DNA of 64,000 nucleotides from Pseudoxanthomonas sp. YR558. Lineage in GTDB: Bacteria; Pseudomonadota; Gammaproteobacteria; Xanthomonadales; Xanthomonadaceae. The stretch lies in assembly GCF_900116385.1 (NCBI RefSeq), contig NZ_FPCI01000001.1, positions 1,957,501-2,021,500 on the forward strand, given 5' to 3'. The notes beneath the pieces are model-generated. The model had not been told where the DNA came from, ran no database searches, and worked only from the letters and a program-made list of their open reading frames with translations. A program made the translations under genes and the position numbers. Position 1 is the first letter of the stretch. Each line of letters opens with the position of its first letter. Positions 10,168-25,213 of the stretch are shown piece by piece.

Positions 10168-11393
10168 GCGTTCAGTCGCTCCACGATCAGGTCGATCAGT
10201 TCGTCCGCCAGGCGGGTCTTGGGTGCGGTCACGAAGCTGCGCTCGCCATCCCTCCAGTACGCCGTCATCGCGTTCTGGTCGCTTTCGAAACCGCCATCGG
10301 CGATACCGACCCGGTTGGCCACGATCATGTCCAGGCGCTTGGCTTCAAGCTTCTTGCGCGCGTATTCCGCTACGTTGTTGGTTTCGGCAGCGAAGCCGAC
10401 CACCAGTTTCAGCGTCTGGGTCTGCGCGGCGACCTCGGCGAGGATATCGGGCGTGCGCACCAAGTCGAGCGCCAGCGATTCGCTGGATTTCTTGATCTTG
10501 TTGGCCGCCGGTTCGCGCGGCGTGTAGTCGGCCACCGCAGCGGCCCCGATATAGATGTCGGCAGGAAGCGCCGCGAACACCGCATCGTGCATCTGCGCCG
10601 CCGAACGGACATCGACCCGGGTCACGCCGGGCGGCGTGGACAGGTGCACAGGGCCGGCCACCAATGTGACGCGCGCACCACGGCGGGCGGCACTGGCCGC
10701 CACGGCGAAGCCCATCTTGCCGCTGCTGCGATTGCCCAGGTAGCGCACGGGGTCCAGGTCTTCGTAGGTAGGGCCGGCACTGACCACGATGCTCAGTCCC
10801 GCCAGGTCCTGGGGACCCGAGTGCGCTGAGGCGGGCGCACCCGCAAGCGCCGCGACGATCTCTTCCGGCTCGGCGAGCCGCCCGGGACCGGATTCGCCTT
10901 CCGCCAGCGGTCCGTCGTTCGGGCCCACCAACCGCACGCCACGCCCTTGCAGCGTCACCAGGTTGGCCTGGGTGGCCGGGTGCTGCCACATGCGGTGATT
11001 CATTGCCGGGGCGAGGGTAAGCGGGGCCGTGGTGGCGAGGCACAGGGTGGTGACCAGGTCATCGGCCATGCCGTGTGCCAAGCGCGCCATGAGATCCGCC
11101 GTGGCGGGGGCGATGATCACGCGGTCGGCCCAGCGCGCCAGTTCGATGTGGCCCATCGCCTGCTCGGCGGCGCTATCCCACAGGGTGGTCCGGGTCACGT
11201 GGCCCGAGAGCGCCTGGAAGCTCAGCGGCGTGACGAACTGCTGCGCGCCGGCGGTCATCGCCACCTGCACCTCCGCCCCCGCCTCGCGCAACCGGCGCAC
11301 CAGCTCCAGCGCCTTGTAGGCGGCGATCCCGCCCCCCACGCACAACAGCACGCGTTGTCCCGCCAGACCCGATGTCTTGTCCGCTCCGCTCAC
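10164..11393 (-). CDS. coaBC: Bifunctional phosphopantothenoylcysteine synthetase/decarboxylase
   Basis: Carries out two steps of coenzyme A synthesis. The 409-residue protein has an N-terminal flavin-dependent decarboxylase ([20 protein letters not shown], then [20 protein letters not shown] with the active-site His, and the PAMN motif in APAMNHRMW). The C-terminal CTP-dependent synthetase begins at about residue 195 ([22 protein letters not shown]). It is the first gene of the coaBC-dut-algC operon. The start ATG 11393 is slightly extended before the conserved core. Confidence 0.97.
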   Translation of the reverse strand: MSGADKTSGLAGQRVLLCVGGGIAAYKALELVRRLREAGAEVQVAMTAGAQQFVTPLSFQALSGHVTRTTLWDSAAEQAMGHIELARWADRVIIAPATADLMARLAHGMADDLVTTLCLATTAPLTLAPAMNHRMWQHPATQANLVTLQGRGVRLVGPNDGPLAEGESGPGRLAEPEEIVAALAGAPASAHSGPQDLAGLSIVVSAGPTYEDLDPVRYLGNRSSGKMGFAVAASAARRGARVTLVAGPVHLSTPPGVTRVDVRSAAQMHDAVFAALPADIYIGAAAVADYTPREPAANKIKKSSESLALDLVRTPDILAEVAAQTQTLKLVVGFAAETNNVAEYARKKLEAKRLDMIVANRVGIADGGFESDQNAMTAYWRDGERSFVTAPKTRLADELIDLIVERLNA

Positions 11394-11489
11394 GTCGGCC
11401 CATTCCTACGTCGATTCAGGCGATTAGCTTAACCGAACGCCCCGTGATGCCCGATGCATGCCGGCGCCCCTGCACGGGAAGCTGGGGAC

Positions 11490-12164
11490 ATGCAGATCCG
11501 CGATTGGCCACCCGACGAACGCCCCCGCGAAAAGTTGCTGAGCCGGGGTGCCGCATCCCTGAGCGATGCCGAACTACTCGCGCTCTTCCTGGGGTCCGGA
11601 TTGCGCGGACGCGACGCGGTGGCGACCGCTCGCGAACTGCTCGCTGCCCATGGCCCGCTTCGTACCTTGCTGGAACGGCCGCCGGCGGACCTCCTCACGC
11701 TGCCTGCCGTGGGGCCAGCGCGGGCGTGCGCGCTGGCGGCGGCGCTCGAACTGGCGAACCGCCTGCTGCTGGCCCAACTCGAACGCGGCGAGGCCATCAG
11801 CGATCCGGCGGCCGCGGGGCGCTACTTCGCTCAGCGGCTTCGCGGGCGACGGCACGAGGTCTTCGCGGCTCTTTTCCTCGATACCCGCCACCGCGTCCTG
11901 GCGTTCGAGGAGTTGTTCCATGGCTCCGTGGACAGTGCGGAAGTGCACCCGCGCGAAGTCGCGCGCCGCGCGCTGGCGTTCAATGCCTCGGCCTTGATCA
12001 TCGGGCACAACCACCCGTCCGGTTGCGCCGAGCCCTCCGCCGCCGATCGGGCGGTGACCCAGCGGCTGAAGCAGGCCCTGGCCCTCGTGGACGTGCGCCT
12101 GCTGGACCATTTCATCGTCGGCGACGGTCCGCCTCAGTCGATGGCGGCGCGCGGCTGGGTCTGA
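11490..12164 (+). CDS. radC: RadC-family JAB-domain protein
   Basis: A 224-residue RadC-family protein; the role is still debated (DNA-repair-associated or natural-transformation-associated), and the name is by family. The N-terminal helix-hairpin-helix region includes LLTLPAVGPARACALAAALE. The C-terminal JAMM metal-binding motif HNHPSG, followed by SAADRA, is complete. ATG 11490 (MQIRDWPPDERPREKLL) is chosen for the family N-terminus and the preceding GGGGA. It is divergent from coaBC. Confidence 0.95.
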   Translation: MQIRDWPPDERPREKLLSRGAASLSDAELLALFLGSGLRGRDAVATARELLAAHGPLRTLLERPPADLLTLPAVGPARACALAAALELANRLLLAQLERGEAISDPAAAGRYFAQRLRGRRHEVFAALFLDTRHRVLAFEELFHGSVDSAEVHPREVARRALAFNASALIIGHNHPSGCAEPSAADRAVTQRLKQALALVDVRLLDHFIVGDGPPQSMAARGWV

Positions 12165-12252
12165 GACAGCCGCTGCCTGAACCGCACCGGCACCACGCAA
12201 GCGCCGGGAAAATCTAGAATAGGCGGTTCCCACGCAACACGACGGCCTTTCC

Positions 12253-13941
12253 GTGAAAGCTTCCCTTCGCGCCTTGATCGCCCAGGGCATCGACGCCCTG
12301 CGCTCCGCCGGCACTCTGCCGGCCGACACTGCCACGCCCGATTTCGTGGTCGAGCGACCCAAGACCCGCGAGCACGGCGACTTCGCCACCAACGCCGCCA
12401 TGCTGCTGGCCAAGGCCGCGCGCAGCAATCCGCGCGCGATCGCCACCGCCCTGGTGGCGGCCCTGCCCGCCAGCGACGACGTCGCCAACGTCGAGATCGC
12501 GGGCCCCGGCTTCATCAATTTCCACCTGACCCCGGGCGCCTACCAGCGCGAAGTGGCCACCGCGCTCGCCCAAGGCGAGGCCTATGGCCGCAACGCCAGC
12601 GGCGCCGGTCGCACCGTTGGCGTGGAATACGTCTCGGCCAACCCGACGGGGCCGCTGCACGTGGGCCATGGGCGTGCCGGCGCCATCGGCGACTGCATCG
12701 CCCGCGTGCTGGCGGCCAACGGATGGAACGCCAAACGCGAGTTCTACTACAACGACGCCGGTGTGCAGATCGACAACCTGGCCAAGTCCACCCAGGCGCG
12801 TGCGCTGGGCAAGTCGCCGGACAGCGAAGGCTGGCCGGAAGACGGCTACCGCGGCGACTACATCGCCGACGTCGCACAGGCATATCTCAACGGTGATTCG
12901 GTCGAGGTCGAGGGTCACGTGGTCACCGGCGAAAAGGATCCGCAGGACCTGGACGCCATCCGGCGTTTCGCGGTGGCCTACCTGCGCCGCGAGCAGAACC
13001 TGGACCTGGCCGCATTCGGCGTGTCCTTCGACCGCTATTTCCTGGAAAGCTCGCTGTACGCCGACCAGAAAGTCGAAGAAACCGTGCGCAAGCTGGTCGC
13101 CTCCGGCCACACGTACGAAGAAGGCGGCGCGCTGTGGCTGAGGTCCACCGACTTCGGCGACGACAAGGACCGGGTGATGCGCAAGTCCGACGGCAGCTAC
13201 ACCTATTTCGTGCCGGACGTGGCCTACCACCTCAGCAAGTGGCAGCGCGGCTATGAGCGCGCGATCACCGAATTGGGTGCCGATCACCACGGCTCGCTGG
13301 CCCGCGTGAAGGCCGGCTTGCAGGCGCTGGGCGATGGCATTCCGAAGGGGTACCCGGAGTACGTGCTGCATCAGATGGTGACGGTGATGCGCGGTGGCGA
13401 GGAAGTGAAGCTTTCCAAGCGCGCCGGCAGCTATTTCACCTTGCGCGACCTGATCGAGGAAACCAGCGCCGATGCGACGCGCTGGTTCCTGATCGCGCGC
13501 AAGCCCGATTCGCAACTGACCTTCGATATCGACCTGGCCCGTCAGCAGAGCAACGACAATCCGGTGTTCTACGTGCAGTACGCGCACGCCCGCGTGTGCA
13601 GCCTGCTGCGCCAGGCAGGCGAGAAGGGCTATGCGTACGACCAGGCGAACGGCCTGGCGAACCTCGCGCAAGTGGACGACGAGACCTCGCTGCTGCTGAT
13701 GGTGGAACTGTCGCGCTATCCGGAAGTGGTGGAAGTGGCTGGCGAGTCGCTGGAGCCGCACGCCGTAGCGCAATACCTGCGCGAGTTGGCCTATGCTTTC
13801 CACACGTGGTACGCCGGCACGCCGGTGCTGGTGGACGATGCCGCCGCACGCGATGCGCGGTTGGCGCTGGCTTTGGCGGTGCGCCAGGCGCTGGCCAACG
13901 GACTGGACCTGTTGGGCGTCAGCGCGCCCGAAAAGATGTAA
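12253..13941 (+). CDS. argS: Arginyl-tRNA synthetase
   Basis: Class I synthetase of 562 residues charging tRNA-Arg. The N-terminal additional domain binds the tRNA D-loop. The HIGH-type motif is [14 protein letters not shown] (about residues 133-146), the KMSKS equivalent is KLSKR (about 387) and a C-terminal anticodon domain ends in [14 protein letters not shown]. The start is GTG at 12253. A -10-like TAGAAT lies at 12215-12220 in the 88-bp gap after radC. A SPOR-domain gene follows 15 bp after the stop. Confidence 0.97.
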   Translation: MKASLRALIAQGIDALRSAGTLPADTATPDFVVERPKTREHGDFATNAAMLLAKAARSNPRAIATALVAALPASDDVANVEIAGPGFINFHLTPGAYQREVATALAQGEAYGRNASGAGRTVGVEYVSANPTGPLHVGHGRAGAIGDCIARVLAANGWNAKREFYYNDAGVQIDNLAKSTQARALGKSPDSEGWPEDGYRGDYIADVAQAYLNGDSVEVEGHVVTGEKDPQDLDAIRRFAVAYLRREQNLDLAAFGVSFDRYFLESSLYADQKVEETVRKLVASGHTYEEGGALWLRSTDFGDDKDRVMRKSDGSYTYFVPDVAYHLSKWQRGYERAITELGADHHGSLARVKAGLQALGDGIPKGYPEYVLHQMVTVMRGGEEVKLSKRAGSYFTLRDLIEETSADATRWFLIARKPDSQLTFDIDLARQQSNDNPVFYVQYAHARVCSLLRQAGEKGYAYDQANGLANLAQVDDETSLLLMVELSRYPEVVEVAGESLEPHAVAQYLRELAYAFHTWYAGTPVLVDDAAARDARLALALAVRQALANGLDLLGVSAPEKM

Positions 13942-13956
13942 GCGGAGAAGCAGTAC

Positions 13957-15949
<1,993 letters not shown>

Positions 15950-15956
15950 CGCGGAC

Positions 15957-17846
15957 TCAGCCCAGCGGTTCGTCCGACAGATAGGTGTAACCGGTCAGGC
16001 CGGCTTCCAGCGCATCGGCCAGCGCCACAGCTTCATCCGCGGACAGCTTCGCTTCTTCCACGCGCGTGCGGTATGCGGCGCGCAGATCTTCCAGCTTGTA
16101 GCCCACGTAATCGAGCATCACGTCGGTGGTGTCGCCACGACGCTGCTGGGTAAGCAGGTAGCCGGTGCCGGCATCGGCGCTGACCTCCACCGCATCGGTG
16201 TCGCCGAACAGGTTGTGGATGTCGCCGAGGATTTCCTGGTAAGCGCCCACCAGGAAGATGCCCAGGCGGTAGCTTTCGCCAGGTTTCATCGCATGCAGCG
16301 GCAGCGACGAATCCAGCCCTTCGTTCTCGACGTAGGTCTTGACCATGCCATCCGAATCGCACGTCATGTCGGCGATGATGCCGCGGCGCGACGGCGCTTC
16401 GTCGAGGCGTTCGATCGGCACGATCGGGAACACCTGGTCGATGGCCCACACGTCGGGAATCGATTCGAACACGCTGAAGTTGACGAAGTACTTGTCGACC
16501 AGGCGCTCGTTGAGCTCGTCCAGCAGATCGCGATGGCTGCGCTCGTCGCTGCTCAGGCGGCCACGCACGGCGTGCGCAATGGCGTAGAACAGGTCGTCGA
16601 TGCGCGCGCGGTGGACCAGGTCGATCTGGCCCAGCGCGTACAGCGACAGTCCTTCGCTGTGGTGGTGTTGCGCTTCGTGGAAGAGCTCCACGGCCGGCCG
16701 CGTGTCCAACTCGCCATGGATCTCGCGCAGGTGGCGGATCACCGCCGGCTCGTCGTCATGCGCGGGCGGCACGCGGCCCTCCGGCGCCTGCTCGACCTCG
16801 GACACGTTGACCACCAACACCGCATGGTGCGCGGTCATCGCACGGCCGCACTCGGTGACGATGCGCGGCGGCACCAGGCCATGCTGCTCGCAGGCTTCGG
16901 CCAGCGGCTGCACGATGTTGCTGGCGTATTGGCCGATGCCGTAGTTGATCGAGCAGTAGCTGCGCGAACGCGTCCCTTCGTAATCGATGCCCAGGCCGCC
17001 GCCGACGTCGACATGGCTGATGGTCGCGCCTAGCTTCGACAGCTCGACGAAGTAGCGGGTCGCCTCGCGCATGCCGTTGGCGATGTCGCGCACGTTGCTG
17101 ATTTGCGAACCCATGTGGAAATGCAGCAAGCCCAGCGTGTCCTGAAGACCGGCCTCGCGCAGCTGCTTCCACAGGTCGAGCACCTGCCGCGGCGACAGAC
17201 CGAACTTGGCCTTGTCGCCACCGCTGTTCTGCCACTTGCCCGCGCCCAGCGTCGCCAGACGCATGCGCACGCCCAGGCCGGGCTTCACGCCCAGCTTGCG
17301 GGACTCCTCGATGACCAGCGCCAGTTCCGACGGCTTCTCGATGACGATGAAGGTCTGCAGGCCCAGCTTGCGGCCGATCAGCGCTAGACGGATGTACTCG
17401 CGATCCTTGTAACCGTTGCAGACGATCAACCCGCCCGGTCGCGACAGCGCCAGTACCGCCATCAGTTCCGGCTTGCTGCCGGCCTCCAGGCCGAAGCCAT
17501 CGCCCGCGTGCGAGGCGAGCGTGCCCGCGACGCCGCGATGCTGGTTGACCTTGATCGGATACACCGCGGTGTAGCCGCCCTTGTAATCCCAGTCGGCCTG
17601 CGCCTGCGCGAACGCGGCCTGCAGCTTGCCGAGACGGTCGCCGAGGATGTCCGGGAAGCGGACGAGCAGCGGCAGCTGGGCACCCTGCGTCCTGGCGGCT
17701 TCCACCACCTCCGGCAGCGGGATCTGCGGGCCCTGTGCACCCTTCGGCGAGACGACGATGCGGCCGGCGGCGTCCACGTCGAAATACCCTTCCGCCCAGT
17801 GCGGGATGGAGTAGGTCGTACGGGCGCGGTCGGTGGACCAGGACAT
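15957..17846 (-). CDS. speA: Biosynthetic arginine decarboxylase
   Basis: A PLP enzyme making agmatine from arginine, the first step to putrescine and spermidine. The 629-residue protein has the family length. The cofactor lysine is in YPIKVNQHRG (about residue 100). The glycine-rich DVGGGLGIDYEG binds the PLP phosphate and the C-terminal half holds MTCDSDGMV. It is divergent from speE with 128 bp between starts. Putrescine-forming enzymes such as SpeB are not in this window, so the route from agmatine cannot be traced here. Confidence 0.96.
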   Translation of the reverse strand: MSWSTDRARTTYSIPHWAEGYFDVDAAGRIVVSPKGAQGPQIPLPEVVEAARTQGAQLPLLVRFPDILGDRLGKLQAAFAQAQADWDYKGGYTAVYPIKVNQHRGVAGTLASHAGDGFGLEAGSKPELMAVLALSRPGGLIVCNGYKDREYIRLALIGRKLGLQTFIVIEKPSELALVIEESRKLGVKPGLGVRMRLATLGAGKWQNSGGDKAKFGLSPRQVLDLWKQLREAGLQDTLGLLHFHMGSQISNVRDIANGMREATRYFVELSKLGATISHVDVGGGLGIDYEGTRSRSYCSINYGIGQYASNIVQPLAEACEQHGLVPPRIVTECGRAMTAHHAVLVVNVSEVEQAPEGRVPPAHDDEPAVIRHLREIHGELDTRPAVELFHEAQHHHSEGLSLYALGQIDLVHRARIDDLFYAIAHAVRGRLSSDERSHRDLLDELNERLVDKYFVNFSVFESIPDVWAIDQVFPIVPIERLDEAPSRRGIIADMTCDSDGMVKTYVENEGLDSSLPLHAMKPGESYRLGIFLVGAYQEILGDIHNLFGDTDAVEVSADAGTGYLLTQQRRGDTTDVMLDYVGYKLEDLRAAYRTRVEEAKLSADEAVALADALEAGLTGYTYLSDEPLG

Positions 17847-17974
17847 GGCGGTTTCCAGGGGTGGGGCGAACGGACGCGCATTCTACAGGCTGCGGTCACA
17901 TGGGTCCGTTACAATGCGGCGCCGCAGCGGCAGGCCCTGCCGCCGTTGACTTTCCCTTCATGCAGGACCGCCCC

Positions 17975-18832
17975 ATGACCGCCAACGACACCTGGTTCAT
18001 CGAACACTTCGAGCACACCGGCTCGGCCATCGGCTTCCGCACCACCGCCAAGCTGGACGAAGTGCAGTCGCCGTTCCAGAAGATCGAGATCTACGACAGC
18101 ACCGACTGGGGCAAGTTGATGGTCATCGACGGCGCGATGATGCTGACGACGAAGGACAATTTCTTCTACCACGAGATGATCGCCCATCCGGTGCTGTTCA
18201 CCCACACCGCGCCCAAGCGCGTGGTGATCATCGGCGGCGGCGACTGCGGCACGCTGCGCGAAGTGCTGAAGCACCCGGGCGTGGAGAAGGCCACGCAGTG
18301 CGACATCGACGAACAGGTCACGCGCATGGCGGAGAAATACTTCCCGGAGCTGTGCGAATCGAACAGCGATCCGCGTGCCGAGCTACTGTTCGACGATGGC
18401 GTGGCCTACATGGCCAACTGCGAACCCGGCAGCGTCGACGTGGTCATCGTCGACTCGACCGACCCCGTCGGCCCGGCGGAAGGCCTGTTCAACAAGGCGT
18501 TCTTCGAGAGCTGCTTCCGCGCGCTGAAGCCGGACGGCTTGCTGGTGCAGCAGTCCGAATCGCCGCTGGCCCTGCTGGACCTGATCAAGGACATGCGTGC
18601 GGAGATGGGCAAGGCCGGCTTCCAGTCGTTCAAGACGCTGCCATTCCCGCAACCGTGCTACCCGACCGGCTGGTGGAGCGTCACCGTGGCCAGCAAGCAG
18701 GCCGGCGCGGACTTCGCGTTCCGCCAGGCAGACGCGGCAGCCAAACCGTTCGACACGCTCTACTACACCGCGCACCTTCACACTGGCGTGCTGGTGGCGC
18801 CGCCGTTCGTGGCGAAGGCGCTGGGCGAGTAA
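17975..18832 (+). CDS. speE: Spermidine synthase
   Basis: Transfers aminopropyl from decarboxylated SAM to putrescine. The 285-residue product has the gatekeeping region LMVIDGAMMLTTKDNFFYHE, the nucleotide-binding IIGGGDCGTLREVLKH (DCG replaces the DGA of E. coli), DIDEQVTRMAEKYFPE and the catalytic DSTDPVGPAEGLF. ATG 17975 is preferred because AGGA precedes it at a proper distance; ATG 17960 is also in frame. A TACAAT -10-like box is at 17910-17915. A strong terminator follows. Confidence 0.95.
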   Translation: MTANDTWFIEHFEHTGSAIGFRTTAKLDEVQSPFQKIEIYDSTDWGKLMVIDGAMMLTTKDNFFYHEMIAHPVLFTHTAPKRVVIIGGGDCGTLREVLKHPGVEKATQCDIDEQVTRMAEKYFPELCESNSDPRAELLFDDGVAYMANCEPGSVDVVIVDSTDPVGPAEGLFNKAFFESCFRALKPDGLLVQQSESPLALLDLIKDMRAEMGKAGFQSFKTLPFPQPCYPTGWWSVTVASKQAGADFAFRQADAAAKPFDTLYYTAHLHTGVLVAPPFVAKALGE

Positions 18833-18852
18833 GCCGCTCACCGCGACTCACG

Positions 18853-18882
18853 AAAAGGCCCCGCATTGCGGGGCCTTTTTTT
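18853..18882 (+). terminator. Rho-independent terminator of speE
   Basis: A perfect 12-bp stem, AAAAGGCCCCGC / GCGGGGCCTTTT, with a 3-nt loop continues into a T7 run. It can also work for the gene on the opposite strand that ends at 18909. Confidence 0.92.
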
Positions 18883-18908
18883 GTGTCGTGTTTGCACGAT
18901 GGAGCCGC

Positions 18909-19271
18909 TTACAGCGTGAAATCCTTCCACGCCGGGATGCCTTTATTCTGCGCCTGCGCGCGCAGAATCGCCGCCATGATCAGGCCGAACGAGACACCCG
19001 CCAGCAACGCGATCGCGGCAACCATCGGCACCGGCATGCCGGCGCGACCCCACATCAGCAGCCACATCGCCAGACCCCAGAACACGCCGAAGAAACTACC
19101 CATCAACAACGCGACGGAGAAAAACCCCGCCATGAGCGGCGGTGGCAGCTGCCAGCCCAACCTCCAGAACAGGCGATAGATCGGCGGCGCCGCCGTGCTG
19201 CGACGGACACCCTTCGCCTCGATCAAGGCCAGCGCATGTTGCAGTCGCGCATCGAATGGGGAATCGGTCAT
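18909..19271 (-). CDS. DUF6404-like membrane protein
   Basis: A 120-residue protein beginning MTDSPFDARLQHALALIEAK. It has a short soluble helix, the pattern PPIYRLFWRLGWQLPPP and two membrane segments (about 48-70 and 77-100). The pattern fits the DUF6404 family as I remember it; that is recall, not a search. ATG 19271 is only 4 bp after the glnB stop, so it is almost certainly co-transcribed with glnB. The function is unknown. Confidence 0.75.
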   Translation of the reverse strand: MTDSPFDARLQHALALIEAKGVRRSTAAPPIYRLFWRLGWQLPPPLMAGFFSVALLMGSFFGVFWGLAMWLLMWGRAGMPVPMVAAIALLAGVSFGLIMAAILRAQAQNKGIPAWKDFTL

Positions 19272-19275
19272 GGGC

Positions 19276-21581
<2,306 letters not shown>

Positions 21582-21608
21582 CCTCCGGCCACGGCGGAGG
21601 AAGGAGGG

Positions 21609-21630
21609 GTGTGATCTACTCGGGTCACAC
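21609..21630. promoter_or_regulatory. Inverted repeat upstream of the S9 peptidase gene
   Basis: GTGTGA - 10 nt - TCACAC is a perfect 6-bp inverted repeat 60 bp before the peptidase start. The half-sites look like CRP/Clp half-sites, but the spacing is 12 nt between TGTGA and TCACA cores less one base per side, not the canonical 6. It may be coincidence or a site for another regulator. Confidence 0.25.
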
Positions 21631-21690
21631 ATTGCGCCTGCGGACGTCCTGTCCGCTGTCCCTTCCTCCTTGCCACCCTGGAGTCCACCC

Positions 21691-23751
21691 ATGCGCCACA
21701 CTGCATTCCGCCTCACGCTATTGGCCTCGACCGTCGCGTTCGCCCTCGCGGCGCAGGCGGCGCCGTCCGCCGCCGACCGCATCGCGGGTACCGAGCTGAT
21801 CGCGCGTGACGCGCTGTTCGGCAATCCCGAACGCGCCAACGTGCAGCTCAGTCCCGACGGCAAGTACCTCAGCTGGGTCGCCGCCGTCGACGGCGTGCTC
21901 AACGTCTGGGTCGCTCCCGCGAACAATCCTGCGCAGGCCAAGGCCGTCACCCAGGATAAGGCGCGCGGTATCCGCAGTTATTTCTGGTCTTACAACCCCG
22001 ACACGCTGCTGTATCTCCGCGACAGCGGCGGCGACGAGGATTTCCACCTGTATGCCGTCGACCTGAAGACCGGGCAGGCGAAAGACCTCACGCCCTTCCC
22101 GAAGACCACCGCGCAGGTCGCCGGCCTGAGCCCGAAGCACCCTGGCACGATCCTGGTCGGCATGAACGATCGCGATGCGCAGTGGCACGATGTCTACAAG
22201 GTTGACCTCGCCAGTGGCACGCGCACGCTGCTGGAGAAGAACGACGCGCAGATCGCCGGCTACATCGCCGATGCCGACTACACCCTCAAGTACGCCCAGC
22301 GCTCGCGTCCCGACGGCGGCGCCGACGTGCTGAAGCGCGGTGCCAACGGCGGCTGGGAGAAGTTCGACGACATCCCGTTCGAAGACGTCCTGACCACCAG
22401 CCCCGGCGGCCTGACGCTGGATGGCAAGACGCTGTACTTCACCGATTCGCGCGGCCGCAATACCGCCGCGCTGTTCGCGGTGGACGTGGCCAGCGGCAAG
22501 CGCACGCTGGTGCTGGAAGATGCACGCGCGGATGTCGGCGGCAGCCTGGCGGATCCGGCCACCGGCAAGGTCCAGGCCGTGTCGGTGGACTACCTGCGCG
22601 ACGAGTGGAAGGTGGTCGATCCGTCGATCCGTGCCGACCTGGAGAAACTGGAAGCCATCGGCCCGGGCGACGTGTCCGTCAACACGCGCACGCTGGACGA
22701 TAAGACCTGGATCGTCGCCTATTCCGCCGCTGAAGCGCCGCTGGTCTATTACCGCTACGACCGTCCGGCCGGCACGCTGACCAAGCTGTTCTCCGCGCGC
22801 CCGAAACTGGAAGGCAAGCCGCTGGTGCCGCAATGGCCGGTGGAAATCGCTTCGCGCGACAACAAGACGCTGGTCAGCTACTTGACCCTGCCACGCAGCG
22901 CCGATGCGAACAACGACGGTAAGGCCGATGCGCCGGTGCCGCTGGTGCTGCTGGTCCACGGAGGCCCGTGGGCGCGCGATTCCTATGGCTACGGCGGCTA
23001 CAACCAGTGGCTGGCTAACCGCGGTTACGCGGTGCTGTCGGTCAACTTCCGTGGCTCCACCGGCTTCGGCAAGGCCTTCACCAACGCCGGCAACGGCGAG
23101 TGGGCCGGCAAGATGCACGACGACCTGATCGACGCCGTGCAGTGGGCGGTCAAGCAGGGCGTGACCACGCAGGACCAGGTCGCGATCATGGGTGGTAGCT
23201 ACGGCGGTTACGCCACGCTGGCCGGCTTGACGTTCACGCCGGACGCGTTCGCTTGCGGCGTGGACATCGTCGGCCCGTCCAACCTCAACACCTTGCTCAG
23301 CACCGTGCCTCCGTATTGGGCCAGTTTCTTCGAGCAGCTCGCCAAGCGCATGGGCGACCCGCGCACCGACGCCGGCAAGGCGTGGCTGACCGAACGCTCG
23401 CCGCTGACCCGTGCCGACCAGATCAAGAAGCCGCTGCTGATCGGCCAAGGCGCGAACGACCCGCGCGTGAAGCAGGCCGAGAGCGACCAGATCGTCAAGG
23501 CGATGCAGGCCAAGAACATTCCGGTGACCTACGTGCTGTTCCCCGACGAAGGCCATGGCTTCGCGCGGCCGGAGAACAACAAGGCGTTCAACGCCGTGAC
23601 CGAGGGCTTCCTCGCCCAATGCCTGGGCGGGCGCGCCGAACCGATCGGCAAGGACTTCACCGGTTCGAGCATCAGCGTGCCGACGGGCGCCAACGGCGTA
23701 CCGGGCCTGACCGACGCGCTGAAGGGCCACATGCAGGAAGTGAAGAAGTAA
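21691..23751 (+). CDS. Secreted S9-family prolyl oligopeptidase-type peptidase
   Basis: A 686-residue exported serine peptidase. A signal peptide ending AAQAA precedes an N-terminal beta-propeller (repeated VQLSPDGKYLSWV and YLRDSGGDEDFHLYAVDL-type blades, about 50-400). The C-terminal alpha/beta-hydrolase carries the nucleophile GGSYGGYA (Ser about 503), Asp in GANDPRVK (about 590) and His in DEGHGFARP (about 621). The family covers dipeptidyl and acylaminoacyl peptidases; exact specificity is not visible. ATG 21691 follows GGAG. It is monocistronic and ends in a bidirectional terminator shared with aceA. Confidence 0.92.
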   Translation: MRHTAFRLTLLASTVAFALAAQAAPSAADRIAGTELIARDALFGNPERANVQLSPDGKYLSWVAAVDGVLNVWVAPANNPAQAKAVTQDKARGIRSYFWSYNPDTLLYLRDSGGDEDFHLYAVDLKTGQAKDLTPFPKTTAQVAGLSPKHPGTILVGMNDRDAQWHDVYKVDLASGTRTLLEKNDAQIAGYIADADYTLKYAQRSRPDGGADVLKRGANGGWEKFDDIPFEDVLTTSPGGLTLDGKTLYFTDSRGRNTAALFAVDVASGKRTLVLEDARADVGGSLADPATGKVQAVSVDYLRDEWKVVDPSIRADLEKLEAIGPGDVSVNTRTLDDKTWIVAYSAAEAPLVYYRYDRPAGTLTKLFSARPKLEGKPLVPQWPVEIASRDNKTLVSYLTLPRSADANNDGKADAPVPLVLLVHGGPWARDSYGYGGYNQWLANRGYAVLSVNFRGSTGFGKAFTNAGNGEWAGKMHDDLIDAVQWAVKQGVTTQDQVAIMGGSYGGYATLAGLTFTPDAFACGVDIVGPSNLNTLLSTVPPYWASFFEQLAKRMGDPRTDAGKAWLTERSPLTRADQIKKPLLIGQGANDPRVKQAESDQIVKAMQAKNIPVTYVLFPDEGHGFARPENNKAFNAVTEGFLAQCLGGRAEPIGKDFTGSSISVPTGANGVPGLTDALKGHMQEVKK

Positions 23752-23784
23752 GCCTGCTCCCTCTTGCGTCCATGCCAGAAACGA

Positions 23785-23810
23785 GAAACGCCGGCGGAAG
23801 CCGGCGTTTC
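23785..23810. terminator. Bidirectional terminator between S9 peptidase and aceA
   Basis: An 11-bp perfect stem, GAAACGCCGGC / GCCGGCGTTTC, with a GGAA tetraloop lies between two convergent stops. The T-run is short (TTTCTTC). Confidence 0.75.
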
Positions 23811-23836
23811 TTCGTATGCATCCCTGCGGGCGGCAA

Positions 23837-25171
23837 TCAGGCTGCCTTTTCCTTTTCGTAGAACTGCTCTTCCTCGGTGGAGCCCTTCAGCGCGGTGACG
23901 CTGGAGCTGCCGCCCTGGATGACGGTGGTGACGTCGTCGAAGTAACCGGCGCCCACTTCCTGCTGGTGTGAAACGAAGGTGTAGCCCTTCTCGCGTGCGG
24001 CGAACTCGGCTTCCTGCACCTGCTCGACGTAATGCTTCATGCCCTCGCCGCGCGCATAGTCGTGCGCGAACTTGAAGGTGTTGAACCAGTTGATGTGGAT
24101 GCCGGCCAGGGTGATGAACTGGTACTTGTAGCCCAGCGCCGACAGCTCGTCCTGGAAGCGGGCGATCTGCGCATCGTCCAGGTTCTTCTTCCAGTTGAAG
24201 CTGGGCGAGCAGTTGTACGACAGCAGCTTGCCCGGATGCTTGGCGTGCACGGCCTGGGCGAACTCGCGGGCGAAGCCGATGTCCGGCGTGCCGGTTTCGC
24301 ACCACACCAGATCGGCGTACGGCGCGTAGGCGATGCCGCGGCTGATCGCCTGCTCCAGGCCGTTCTTCACCCGGTAGAAGCCTTCCGCGGTGCGCTGGCC
24401 GGTGACGAAGGGCTGGTCGTTGGCATCGAAATCCGACGTCAGCAGGTTGGCGGCTTCGGCGTCGGTGCGCGCCAGCACGATGGTCGGCACGCCCAGCACG
24501 TCGGCGGCCAGGCGCGCGGCCTGCAGCTTCTGCACCGCTTCCTGCGTGGGCACCAGTACCTTGCCGCCCATGTGCCCGCACTTCTTCACCGCGGCCAGCT
24601 GGTCTTCGAAGTGCACGCCCGCGGCGCCGGCGACGATCATGTTCTTCATCAGCTCGTAGGCGTTCAGCACGCCACCGAAGCCGGCCTCGCCGTCGGCGAC
24701 GATCGGCAGGAAGAAGTCGATCGCGTCGGCTTCGTTCGCCTTGCCGTCGCAGATGTTCTTCCACTGGATCTCGTCGGCGCGCTGAAACGTGTTGTTGATG
24801 CGGCGAACCATCGTCGGCACCGAGTCGTACGCATACAGGGACTGGTCGGGGTACATGGTCTCGGAGGTGTTGCCGTCGGCGGCCACCTGCCAGCCGGACA
24901 GGTAGACGGCTTCCAGGCCGGCCTTGGCCTGCTGCATCGCCTGGCCCGCGCTGATCGCGCCGAACGCGTTGACGTAGCCCTTCTTGGCTTCGCCGTTGAC
25001 GAGCTTCCACAGCCTCTCGGCGCCGCGGCGGGCCAGGGTGTATTCCGGCTGCAGGCTGCCGCGCAGGCGGACGACGTCGGCGGCGGCGTAGTCGCGCTTC
25101 ACGCCGGTCCAGCGCGGATTGCTGTCCCAGTCTTTCTGGATGGCGTCGATCTGCTGTTGCTTGGTGCTCAT
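23837..25171 (-). CDS. aceA: Isocitrate lyase
   Basis: Splits isocitrate to glyoxylate and succinate, the first glyoxylate-shunt step. The 444-residue protein starts [21 protein letters not shown]. It has the metal region [11 protein letters not shown], the catalytic signature [17 protein letters not shown] (Cys about 190) and [14 protein letters not shown]. Length is typical of the E. coli-type enzyme. It lies 42 bp downstream of aceB on the same strand, forming an aceBA operon. No aceK phosphatase/kinase is seen nearby. Confidence 0.97.
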   Translation of the reverse strand: MSTKQQQIDAIQKDWDSNPRWTGVKRDYAAADVVRLRGSLQPEYTLARRGAERLWKLVNGEAKKGYVNAFGAISAGQAMQQAKAGLEAVYLSGWQVAADGNTSETMYPDQSLYAYDSVPTMVRRINNTFQRADEIQWKNICDGKANEADAIDFFLPIVADGEAGFGGVLNAYELMKNMIVAGAAGVHFEDQLAAVKKCGHMGGKVLVPTQEAVQKLQAARLAADVLGVPTIVLARTDAEAANLLTSDFDANDQPFVTGQRTAEGFYRVKNGLEQAISRGIAYAPYADLVWCETGTPDIGFAREFAQAVHAKHPGKLLSYNCSPSFNWKKNLDDAQIARFQDELSALGYKYQFITLAGIHINWFNTFKFAHDYARGEGMKHYVEQVQEAEFAAREKGYTFVSHQQEVGAGYFDDVTTVIQGGSSSVTALKGSTEEEQFYEKEKAA

Positions 25172-25213
25172 GGCGGGCTCTCTTTCGTCGTGGGGCGTCG
25201 TGGTGGGGGCGGA

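Noticed and set aside
21609..21630. CRP/Clp binding site
   Set aside because: Half-sites TGTGA/TCACA are present but the spacing is wrong for CRP-family dimers; kept only as a generic inverted repeat.
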